Source: JBNKZU01 sp050301795 (GTDB lineage: Bacteria; Pseudomonadota; Gammaproteobacteria; Thiohalomonadales; Thiohalomonadaceae). From it: 47,634 bases of DNA. The DNA lies in the NCBI GenBank assembly GCA_050301795.1, contig JBNKZU010000037.1:1-47634 (forward strand), given 5' to 3'. Position 1 is the first letter of the stretch; each line of letters begins with the position of its first letter. Shown in pieces: positions 41,971 to 47,634 of this stretch. The notes beneath the pieces are model-generated. The model was not told the DNA's origin. It worked only from the letters and a program-made list of their open reading frames with translations, and searched no databases. The position numbers and the translations under genes were made by a program.

Positions 41971-43767
41971 ATGAATATCCAGCAACAAAAAAACAGAAAA
42001 GGCGGAACAGTATATAAACGACTGTTCCGCCTTTTTTGTCTTCAGCTTCTTCTTTTCTCTGTTATCAATCCGGTGGTTGCTCAAACCACACAAGAGCAGA
42101 TCAGACTCTTTGCCGAAGGCGGTGCTCCTGAACTTGCCATCGCGATGATCGAGAAGCTTCAGCCCGAATACAATCAAGATAAAGACTCTTGGAGTCATTG
42201 GGAAGCGATCCGTGTAGAGATTCTGTCAAAGCATAGCTTTTGGAAAGCGTTGATTGATCGTATTGAACACTACCCAGAAAATCTTCCAGCAACAAAAAAG
42301 TTCGAAAACAGTGAACTAAAGGCCAATGCGCTGCTAAAACTGCATCGCTTTGCAGAGGCTAGAGAGGTGCTGCATCAACTGATTTGGCGTGGAGAACAGG
42401 CATACGAACAACATCAATTGTCACACTGGCGGCGCTTGATTATCGAGAGTTATCTGGGTGAACAGAAAGGGGAGGATGCCTATCTTGCTATGCAGCGCTA
42501 TCATCAGGATTATGGTCGAAATGAAAAAGAAGCGTTATTAAGTGCCAAGGTATTGCTCGCATCAAATCATCCAGAGCAAGCCGAACAGGAGCTACTGAGC
42601 CTTGAGCGAACTGAACAGGTCGAAAACCTGCTTCTACTCACCACCATCCGCCAGCAAAAAAGGTTACGCGCCACACTTGCTGATGCCAAACGCCGCCTCC
42701 GTTCTGAAGATGCAAGTAATCGTCAGAAGATGTTTTTAAGCGCAGTGATTGTGGAGGTGGCGATATTAATCAATGAATATCCATCACGCATCATCGCTCT
42801 GGAGCAGCTCTATCGCTTGCCAGAGTCAAACCCAATGATTAAGGAGCTATTTAATTTTAAGCCAGATGACTTATGGAACGCCTATATTGAGTATGCACAA
42901 CAGATGGCTAATAAGAGTCAATTGCTTCAAGGTGACGATGATTCATGGTTTAAAGAGGCAGAAGAGTCGAAGAAGTTTTTACCAGTAAGAAGTCGATCAT
43001 ACCTATCCTATCTGGCACACAAGTCGTTGATTAGCGAACATCAGCATCAAGCACACCAGTTATTGATAGATCGTATTCTTGGATTAAATGGTGGTGAACA
43101 CCTGCTTGAAAAGCTCTATCTGGAATCGAGCTATGTCGATCCCGTTCGCGATATTCCTCAAGATGCTGCCTTTCTTTTACTGGATAAAGCGATTCGGGAG
43201 AACAATCTACAACGGGCATCACGGCTTATTCAACAGCTTGATGCACCGCCAAAGGGAACAGCGTTATTTGTCTGGAACTTAAGAAAAGCGAAGATTTTTT
43301 TACTGGCTGCTGAGATCGAACCAGCGATTAAGGCGATTGAAAATGGCGTTACCGAGATCACAAAGGTTACTGCAAGTTATCGTGATCGTTTAGTGCAGTT
43401 GATCTTTGATCTGCAAACGGTAGGAGAGGATCGCGCAGCATTAAAGTTATTAACCGATATTCTGGTGCAGATTGAAGAATCAGAGTTTAAGCGTGAGCTG
43501 CTTTACTGGATAGCAGAAGCACATGCAAACCTCTCGGAGTATGTGCTCTCAGCGAACTACTATCTGCAATCAGCAACACTTTTCGATAGCAAAAGCATGG
43601 ATCCATGGGCACAAACCGCACGATATCAGGCTGCTAAATCACTTTTAAAAGCGGGGTTACGTCGTGATGCTGAGACGATCCTTACCGGTTTACTTGAAGT
43701 CACCAACGATCCTGCACGTGTTGCGATTATTAAACGTGAGTTAGAACAGGTTAGGTTGCAGCGATAG
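41971..43767 (+). CDS. Large exported helical-repeat protein, function unknown
   Basis: The ATG at 41971 gives 598 residues beginning MNIQQQKNRKGGTVYKRLFR, then a hydrophobic LFCLQLLLFSVINPVVAQ that fits a signal peptide cleaved near VVAQ (about residue 38). The remainder is almost wholly alpha-helical and rich in Leu, Glu, Gln and Ala, with tandem hairpin patterns (ALLKLHRFAEAREVLHQLIW, SANYYLQSATLF) typical of a TPR-like solenoid. No enzyme motif is seen. No alternative ATG, GTG or TTG exists between the first codon and the signal core. The ribosome-binding site is poor, and the operon terminator lies over codons 9-23. It is followed by ogt 4 bases later. Confidence 0.78.
   Translation: MNIQQQKNRKGGTVYKRLFRLFCLQLLLFSVINPVVAQTTQEQIRLFAEGGAPELAIAMIEKLQPEYNQDKDSWSHWEAIRVEILSKHSFWKALIDRIEHYPENLPATKKFENSELKANALLKLHRFAEAREVLHQLIWRGEQAYEQHQLSHWRRLIIESYLGEQKGEDAYLAMQRYHQDYGRNEKEALLSAKVLLASNHPEQAEQELLSLERTEQVENLLLLTTIRQQKRLRATLADAKRRLRSEDASNRQKMFLSAVIVEVAILINEYPSRIIALEQLYRLPESNPMIKELFNFKPDDLWNAYIEYAQQMANKSQLLQGDDDSWFKEAEESKKFLPVRSRSYLSYLAHKSLISEHQHQAHQLLIDRILGLNGGEHLLEKLYLESSYVDPVRDIPQDAAFLLLDKAIRENNLQRASRLIQQLDAPPKGTALFVWNLRKAKIFLLAAEIEPAIKAIENGVTEITKVTASYRDRLVQLIFDLQTVGEDRAALKLLTDILVQIEESEFKRELLYWIAEAHANLSEYVLSANYYLQSATLFDSKSMDPWAQTARYQAAKSLLKAGLRRDAETILTGLLEVTNDPARVAIIKRELEQVRLQR
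41997..42037 (+). terminator. Perfect 15-bp terminator of the rpsP operon, inside the next coding region
   Basis: AAAAGGCGGAACAGT (41997-42011) pairs base for base with ACTGTTCCGCCTTTT (42021-42035) around a 9-base loop and ends in a T6 run. This is the strongest terminator in the window. It overlaps the codons for the N-terminal region and signal peptide start of the following exported protein. Confidence 0.92.
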
Positions 43768-43771
43768 CCTT

Positions 43772-44254
43772 ATGAACGCGACAACCCAAATCGATATCAC
43801 GAATAAAGCGCTCCCCTCATTTGTTGTTCGGCTTACTTTTTCGGGTGACGATCTGATCGACCTGAGTTTTATCGAGGCATCACTGTTTCATAACAGCATG
43901 CACAAGCTTACCCAAGAGCAAAAAAGGTGTATTGATGCAGTCGTGCGATATCTAAAAAATGGGGAACCGTTAATTGGTATGAAGATTCACGAGAAGGGAA
44001 CTGCCTTTCAGAAAAGAGTTTGGAGTGCCTTACGTACCATTCCTTATGGACAAACAGTGACCTATGGTCAATTAGCTGAAAAACTTGATTCGGGTGCTCG
44101 TGCCGTGGCTAATGCATGTCGACATAATCCGATTGCATTGGTAACACCGTGTCATCGGGTGGTGTCTGCTAATGGTATTGGGGGGTTTATGGGGCAAAAT
44201 AGTGGAAATGAGATAGATCTTAAGCAGTGGCTCATTAATCATGAGAGAACATAA
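43772..44254 (+). CDS. ogt: Methylated-DNA-[protein]-cysteine S-methyltransferase
   Basis: The enzyme repairs O6-alkylguanine by irreversible transfer of the alkyl group to its own cysteine. The 160-residue protein has the acceptor motif PCHRVV with C127, the preceding ANACRHNPIALV, the helix-turn-helix segment GTAFQKRVWSALRTIPYGQT, and GGFMGQN near the end. It is a stand-alone Ogt without the Ada regulatory domain. Its stop overlaps the xerD start (TAATG). Confidence 0.93.
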   Translation: MNATTQIDITNKALPSFVVRLTFSGDDLIDLSFIEASLFHNSMHKLTQEQKRCIDAVVRYLKNGEPLIGMKIHEKGTAFQKRVWSALRTIPYGQTVTYGQLAEKLDSGARAVANACRHNPIALVTPCHRVVSANGIGGFMGQNSGNEIDLKQWLINHERT

Positions 44255-45147
44255 TGAGTTTCGATTCAGCGATTGATCACTTTATTGATACCTTGTGGCT
44301 TGAACATGGGCTTAGTCAAAACACATTAAATGCCTACAGAAGTGACCTGAATCAATTCCAGAACTGGCTGAATCATAAAGGGCTCGATACGCTTCAAGTA
44401 ACCTCAGTTGATATTCTTGACTATCTACAATACCGGGGACGAAAACAGGTAAAGGCACGAACCAGTGCACGAATTCTATCAACACTAAAGCGCTACTATG
44501 GACATCTTCATCGTGAAGAGCTCATTGATCACGATCCGACACTACTGATTGAAGCGCCAAAGATTCCACGCTCACTTCCAAAAACATTAACCGAGACCGA
44601 AGTCGAGCTATTGATCAATGCACCAAACACAGAAGAGCCGCGTGGCTTACGAGATCGGGCGATGTTTGAACTGATCTACGCCACCGGATTGCGAGTAACT
44701 GAACTCGTAACCATCACCTTGTCACAGATCAGTCTGGAGCAGGGAGTGGTTCAGGTCGTCGGAAAAGGGGATAAGGAGCGTTTAGTCCCAATGGGGGAAG
44801 AGGCGACAAGCTGGTTAGAACGATATCTAAAATCAGGAAGAGCAGAACTACTTAAGAAACAAGCGCTTACCGATGCAGTCTTCCCTGGAAACAGAGGGGT
44901 TGCAATGAGTCGGCAGGCATTCTGGCAAATGATAAAGCGATATGCGTTAGAAGTTGGAATCAAAAAAACGATTTCACCACACACGTTGCGCCATGCATTC
45001 GCTACGCACCTACTGGATCATGGTGCAGACCTTAGGGTAGTGCAGTTACTGCTAGGACATCAGAGTCTGACAACAACCCAAATCTACACCCATGTTGCGA
45101 ATGCAAGGCTAAAATCACTTCACGCCAGCCACCATCCGAGAGGGTGA
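44254..45147 (+). CDS. xerD: Site-specific tyrosine recombinase XerD
   Basis: XerD with XerC resolves chromosome dimers at dif under FtsK control. The 297-residue protein has an N-terminal SAM-like core-binding domain and all six catalytic residues at R147, K171, H243, R246, H269 and Y278 (one less than E. coli numbering). The C-terminal text HLLDHGADLRVVQLLLGHQ matches XerD rather than XerC. It overlaps ogt by one base and converges on the ArsC-like gene with a 2-base gap. Confidence 0.95.
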   Translation: MSFDSAIDHFIDTLWLEHGLSQNTLNAYRSDLNQFQNWLNHKGLDTLQVTSVDILDYLQYRGRKQVKARTSARILSTLKRYYGHLHREELIDHDPTLLIEAPKIPRSLPKTLTETEVELLINAPNTEEPRGLRDRAMFELIYATGLRVTELVTITLSQISLEQGVVQVVGKGDKERLVPMGEEATSWLERYLKSGRAELLKKQALTDAVFPGNRGVAMSRQAFWQMIKRYALEVGIKKTISPHTLRHAFATHLLDHGADLRVVQLLLGHQSLTTTQIYTHVANARLKSLHASHHPRG

Positions 45148-45149
45148 GG

Positions 45150-45503
45150 TTAGTCGAGGAGATCCAGGACGTTTTCTGGAGGTCTTCCCAACACTGCACA
45201 GCCATTAATAACCACAATCGGGCGCTCAATAAGGATTGGATGGTTAACCATCAGCGCTATCCACTCATCTCGACTGCGACTATCTGCTTTTGTGAATCCC
45301 AGATCTTTTACGACAGATTCACCAAACCGGATGATCTCTTCTGGATTTTTATTGAGCATTTTCAATAGGCTATCCAATTCATCTTTAGTTGGTGGCGTTT
45401 CAAGATAGTTGATCGTTTGAACGGAAACCCCGTGCTCTTCGAGTAGTCCCAATGTTGCCCGACTCTTGCTGCAACGGCTATTGTGGTAAATCGTCGCTTC
45501 CAT
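45150..45503 (-). CDS. ArsC-family (YfgD-like) thioredoxin-fold reductase
   Basis: The 117-residue protein has the glutaredoxin-type arsenate reductase fold. The nucleophilic C11 is in HNSRCSKSR, NYLETPPTKDEL follows, and the arginine region is ILIERPIVVINGCAVLGRPP. Family members reduce arsenate with glutathione and glutaredoxin, though YfgD-like members have unclear substrates. No ars genes are nearby, so an arsenate role is not supported by context. Confidence 0.88.
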   Translation of the reverse strand: MEATIYHNSRCSKSRATLGLLEEHGVSVQTINYLETPPTKDELDSLLKMLNKNPEEIIRFGESVVKDLGFTKADSRSRDEWIALMVNHPILIERPIVVINGCAVLGRPPENVLDLLD

Positions 45504-45734
45504 AATAACTCCCGTGGTTTATTTAATGGTTATCGTTGCAATGTATGGGGTTGGTTGCAGAAATAAACCCAAAAAGAGAAAATATGACAAAAGGAGCTAT
45601 TCATTATTTTACAGATAATCATGGGTAATCAAGCGTGGACTGAGTCGAGTCCTGTCCTATTTATGGTTGTCTCTTGCTGATAATAGCCCTATCCTACAAA
45701 GAGTTGAGATAACAACCAAAGCCAATAGGTTCCT
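45504..45734. other. Divergent intergenic region
   Basis: These 231 bases lie between the divergent ArsC-like gene and the lipoprotein gene. A 14-codon ORF starting at about 45584 has no supporting signal. GATAAT near 45681 could be a -10 for the lipoprotein gene but lacks a clear -35. Nothing else is recognised. Confidence 0.3.
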
Positions 45735-46814
45735 ATGCCGAATAAAACAATTAAATATCTGAGATATTCCATTCAGTTTGGGGTTGCCAGCTTTTTAGTC
45801 ACACTCCTGACAGCCTGCTCATTTGGAAGCTCCGGATCACACTATACCAGTGGCGAGTGTGATCAGGTTCGTGCTGCTTTTGATCTCGGCTCTGAGATTA
45901 CCAAAATGCAGGTTGCACGTGTTGACGCCTGTGAAGGCATTATCATTCAGACTCTTATTCGCGATGAGATCCCGGTCGATTATCAGGCAGATATCGAAAA
46001 AAATGGTGGGGAACTAAGCCCTACAATCATTAAACAGGGAATTGATGCGATAAAGCAACTTAAAAAACAGTCACTAGAGTACCAGCCAGCAGGTTATTTC
46101 GGTGTGGCAACCGGTATCTTTGAAAGCGCCGGTAGCACAGGTAGCGCTGTGGTTGATGAGCTTAGTCAAAAGAGTGGGATTAGCTTTACTATCATCAACA
46201 AACAACAAGAAACAGACAATCGCTATACGGGTGCCCTTAATAAAGCACAGTTAGAGTCTGAAAATGGGGTAGTGTGGGAGATTGATAATGATCGTCAGCA
46301 GATCACAACCGCTAAAGGCATTAATGGGCAAGATCTCTTTGAAATCCCGCTGGGTTCAAACAACTTTAAATCACTGGTGATTTCGGTTCTGGATAAAGCA
46401 AACAAAAAAACGCCTAATCCAATGACCAAGAGCGAGATCAATACAGCGATACTTCTAGCGCAAACCAGAGCGGAAAAGTCGATATCCCAAGTTGTCAAAG
46501 ATCGTATAGATGAAAGTGATAGCACCGTTGTTGGCATCGGAAGTGTTCATGTATTCAGTATTCCCGGTTCACTGAAGAATCAGAAAACCTATGATCGAGA
46601 AATGCTCGAAGATGCCCTATATGCCTATGCCGATATGGATGACAAAATGCTTGGTGGTGGTCTGTTTGTTTCAAATAAACTCACCGATATGGCGTTGGTG
46701 CTAGGATTTATGAATGCGCTGAATATTGATGAGATCATTGCACGACGAGTTGATAACACCGAAGCTGTACTTGTTAACCAAAAATTGTGGTGGCAACAGC
46801 CAGTTAAGAAATAG
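45735..46814 (+). CDS. Outer-membrane lipoprotein with a degenerate Ppx/GppA-like fold
   Basis: The 359-residue product has a lipobox LTAC with C28 as the lipidated residue; the next residue is Ser, not Asp, so sorting to the outer membrane is expected. The mature part resembles Ppx/GppA phosphatases. RAAFDLGSEITKMQVARVD (about 46-64) parallels the DLGSNS phosphate-1 loop, VATGIFESAGSTGSAVVDEL parallels the AT-loop, and FTIINKQQETDNRYTGAL parallels the ISGEEE segment and keeps one glutamate. The phosphate-2 loop DIGGGST is replaced by EIDNDRQQIT. Catalysis is therefore doubtful. Cytoplasmic Ppx/GppA proteins are not lipidated, so this is an unusual relocation. Function unknown. Confidence 0.72.
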   Translation: MPNKTIKYLRYSIQFGVASFLVTLLTACSFGSSGSHYTSGECDQVRAAFDLGSEITKMQVARVDACEGIIIQTLIRDEIPVDYQADIEKNGGELSPTIIKQGIDAIKQLKKQSLEYQPAGYFGVATGIFESAGSTGSAVVDELSQKSGISFTIINKQQETDNRYTGALNKAQLESENGVVWEIDNDRQQITTAKGINGQDLFEIPLGSNNFKSLVISVLDKANKKTPNPMTKSEINTAILLAQTRAEKSISQVVKDRIDESDSTVVGIGSVHVFSIPGSLKNQKTYDREMLEDALYAYADMDDKMLGGGLFVSNKLTDMALVLGFMNALNIDEIIARRVDNTEAVLVNQKLWWQQPVKK

Positions 46815-46926
46815 CCAAACATCTCTATGCGAGATAACCTCTAATTCTGGATCCCATTATTAATGGAGGGATTACTCTAGGTGAGGATGGGTTTAATTTT
46901 TTTACGAAAGACCATGTAATCAAAAT

Positions 46927-47346
46927 TTACAGAAGCCTTGTTATCAGCTCGGATAATTTACTTAGTTGCGTTGCGTTAAGTGACTCAAACAAAATGTGAG
47001 AAGCCTCTGAGAATGAAGCTTTTGAATCTTCATAAATCTGTTTTCCTGAAACTGAAAGTGTAACTAGGCTGACTCGGGCGTCACGAGGATTTGATTCCTT
47101 CTTTACAAGACCAATTTTCTCTAGAGGGTTTAGCAAACGGGTAATCCCAGAAGGACTTAAACCTACCCGTTCAGCAAGTTCATTACGGCGCATTTTCTGA
47201 GATGGTGCTATATAGAGCTGATTCAGAACAAAGTAATCTGATAGGCTTAAACCGTGCACTGAAAGTGCACCGCCAACCCGTTTCTGAATTATACCTTGTA
47301 GGTTCATGAGATTGATCACCAAATGATCGACTGTATTTTCTGACAT
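46927..47346 (-). CDS. MarR-family transcriptional regulator
   Basis: The 139-residue protein has the MarR winged helix: LSLSDYFVLNQLYIAP, MRRNELAERVGLSPSGITRLL (helix-turn-helix, given here as NELAERVGLSPSGITRLL) and the wing VKKESNPRDARVSLVTLS. The ATG at 47346 gives MSENTVDHLV; an upstream in-frame ATG at 47391 would add 15 residues without better support. The regulator is monocistronic and its target is not evident. It lies between the lipoprotein gene and the repeat region. Confidence 0.85.
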   Translation of the reverse strand: MSENTVDHLVINLMNLQGIIQKRVGGALSVHGLSLSDYFVLNQLYIAPSQKMRRNELAERVGLSPSGITRLLNPLEKIGLVKKESNPRDARVSLVTLSVSGKQIYEDSKASFSEASHILFESLNATQLSKLSELITRLL

Positions 47347-47444
47347 GTTTAACTCACTTGAGAGATGTTTGATTGCGCAACAATAATGCATATTGCTTGC
47401 GAGGTCAAATACTAATCAATAGAAATTTCATTAGAGGATATATC

Positions 47445-47468
47445 GCCGCCAGCGACCGCTGGGTCGAG
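47445..47468. repeat. Direct repeat copy 1 (24 bases)
   Basis: This 24-base segment, with core CCAGCGACCGCTGG, matches 47611-47634 at 23 of 24 positions, 166 bases apart. The core is itself a dyad (CCAGCG-AC-CGCTGG). It contains ACCAGCGACC-like text that also occurs in tRNA-Asn-type T-arm neighbourhoods. Confidence 0.8.
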
Positions 47469-47487
47469 AATCAACAGGGCATAAAAA

Positions 47488-47512
47488 AACCCGACTCTAA
47501 ACGAATCGGGTT
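47488..47512 (-). terminator. Minus-strand terminator after the tRNA remnant
   Basis: On the minus strand, AACCCGA and TCGGGTT pair perfectly around an 11-base loop and are followed by a run of T (A83-A89 on the plus strand). It is placed directly downstream of the tRNA 3' end at 47521, as expected for a tRNA transcription unit. Confidence 0.85.
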
Positions 47513-47520
47513 CTTGTGTT

Positions 47521-47542
47521 TGGTTCCCTCAGCTGGACTCGA
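47521..47542 (-). other. 3' remnant of a tRNA gene (T-loop to CCA), probably tRNA-Asn type
   Basis: Read on the minus strand the sequence is TCGAGTCCAGCTGAGGGAAC followed by CA. It shows the end of a T-loop, the 3' T-stem CCAGC, an acceptor 3' half TGAGGGA, a discriminator A and an encoded CCA. The 5' side of the T-arm, anticodon and D-arm are missing; hairpin DNA follows instead. Only the 3' 22 bases survive, as happens at an integration site or in a repeat that captured a tRNA end. The Asn assignment rests on similarity of the acceptor and T-arm and is tentative. Confidence 0.65.
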
Positions 47543-47608
47543 CTGTTTTGTAGGAACAAAACAGGCCGTGCAACGCACGCCCGAAGGGGATAAAACAGGG
47601 ATGTTTTA
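47543..47608. repeat. Chain of short hairpins abutting the tRNA remnant
   Basis: Four stem-loops occur in 66 bases: CTGTTTTGT-AGGA-ACAAAACAG (47543-47564), CGTGC-AAC-GCACG (47567-47579), CCC-GAA-GGG (47580-47588) and TAAAACA-GGGA-TGTTTTA (47591-47608). A fifth dyad lies in the flanking direct repeat. No ORF or promoter is seen. It looks like a small structured repeat element, not a gene. Confidence 0.75.
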
Positions 47609-47610
47609 GA

Positions 47611-47634
47611 GCCACCAGCGACCGCTGGGTCGAG
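47611..47634. repeat. Direct repeat copy 2, at the window edge
   Basis: This is the second copy of the 24-base repeat found at 47445-47468, with one mismatch (A for G at the fourth base). The sequence stops exactly at its end, so a further unit of a tandem array may follow; this could also be where an assembly broke. Confidence 0.8.

Noticed and set aside
45584..45628. A 14-codon ORF in the ArsC-lipoprotein gap
   Set aside because: Too short, with no good ribosome-binding site and no coding signal; treated as chance.
46840..46926. Dyad CCATT-ATT-AATGG after the lipoprotein gene as a terminator
   Set aside because: Short stem, bulged extension, and the T run is about 40 bases away; not convincing.

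Overview
The window reads as chromosomal DNA of a Gram-negative gammaproteobacterium. The evidence is the block order glnD-map / rpsB-tsf-pyrH-frr-uppS-cdsA-dxr-rseP-bamA-skp-lpxD-fabZ-lpxA, then thrS-infC-rpmI-rplT / pheS-pheT-ihfA-merR, uvrY-uvrC-pgsA and rpsP-rimM-trmD-rplS, all with gammaproteobacterial protein signatures. I cannot name the genus. The style of the RND pump and the GnnA/GnnB pair would fit a sulfur-oxidising or related environmental lineage, but that is a guess.

Layout. 1-2114 (minus): the 5' part of glnD, open at the left edge, and map. 2168-14710 (plus): translation genes, then isoprenoid, phospholipid, outer-membrane and lipid A genes, tightly packed. 14713-17903 (minus): an inverted block lpxB-gnnB-gnnA, which predicts a lipid A built on 2,3-diamino-glucose with four amide-linked chains. 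18020-19214: rnhB and a protein with a degenerate GGDEF domain. 19267-26926: thrS with a structured leader, infC with an AUC start, rpmI, rplT, pheS (bracketed by degenerate dyad repeats), pheT, ihfA and a MerR-like regulator.

27208-36585 is the accessory heart of the window. It holds seven co-directional genes: an RND adaptor, an RND permease with an extra lysine-rich cytoplasmic tail of about 290 residues, two small secreted Tyr/Pro-rich proteins, a ParA-like ATPase without ParB, a membrane-anchored acidic TPR protein, and a dynamin-like GTPase with two membrane segments. I know of no described system with this composition. I read it as a candidate spatially organised or membrane-remodelling envelope transport system.

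36653-45147 returns to conserved genes: uvrY-uvrC-pgsA, then the rpsP operon. The terminator hairpin of that operon lies inside the signal-peptide codons of the next gene, a large exported helical-repeat protein, which is followed by ogt and xerD. 45150-47346 holds an ArsC-like reductase, an outer-membrane lipoprotein with a Ppx/GppA-like fold that has lost a phosphate-binding loop, and a MarR regulator. The right edge, 47445-47634, contains a minus-strand tRNA 3' remnant with its terminator, a chain of hairpins and a 24-base direct repeat, and the window ends on the second copy of that repeat.

No CRISPR array, rRNA, complete tRNA, insertion sequence or replication origin was seen.
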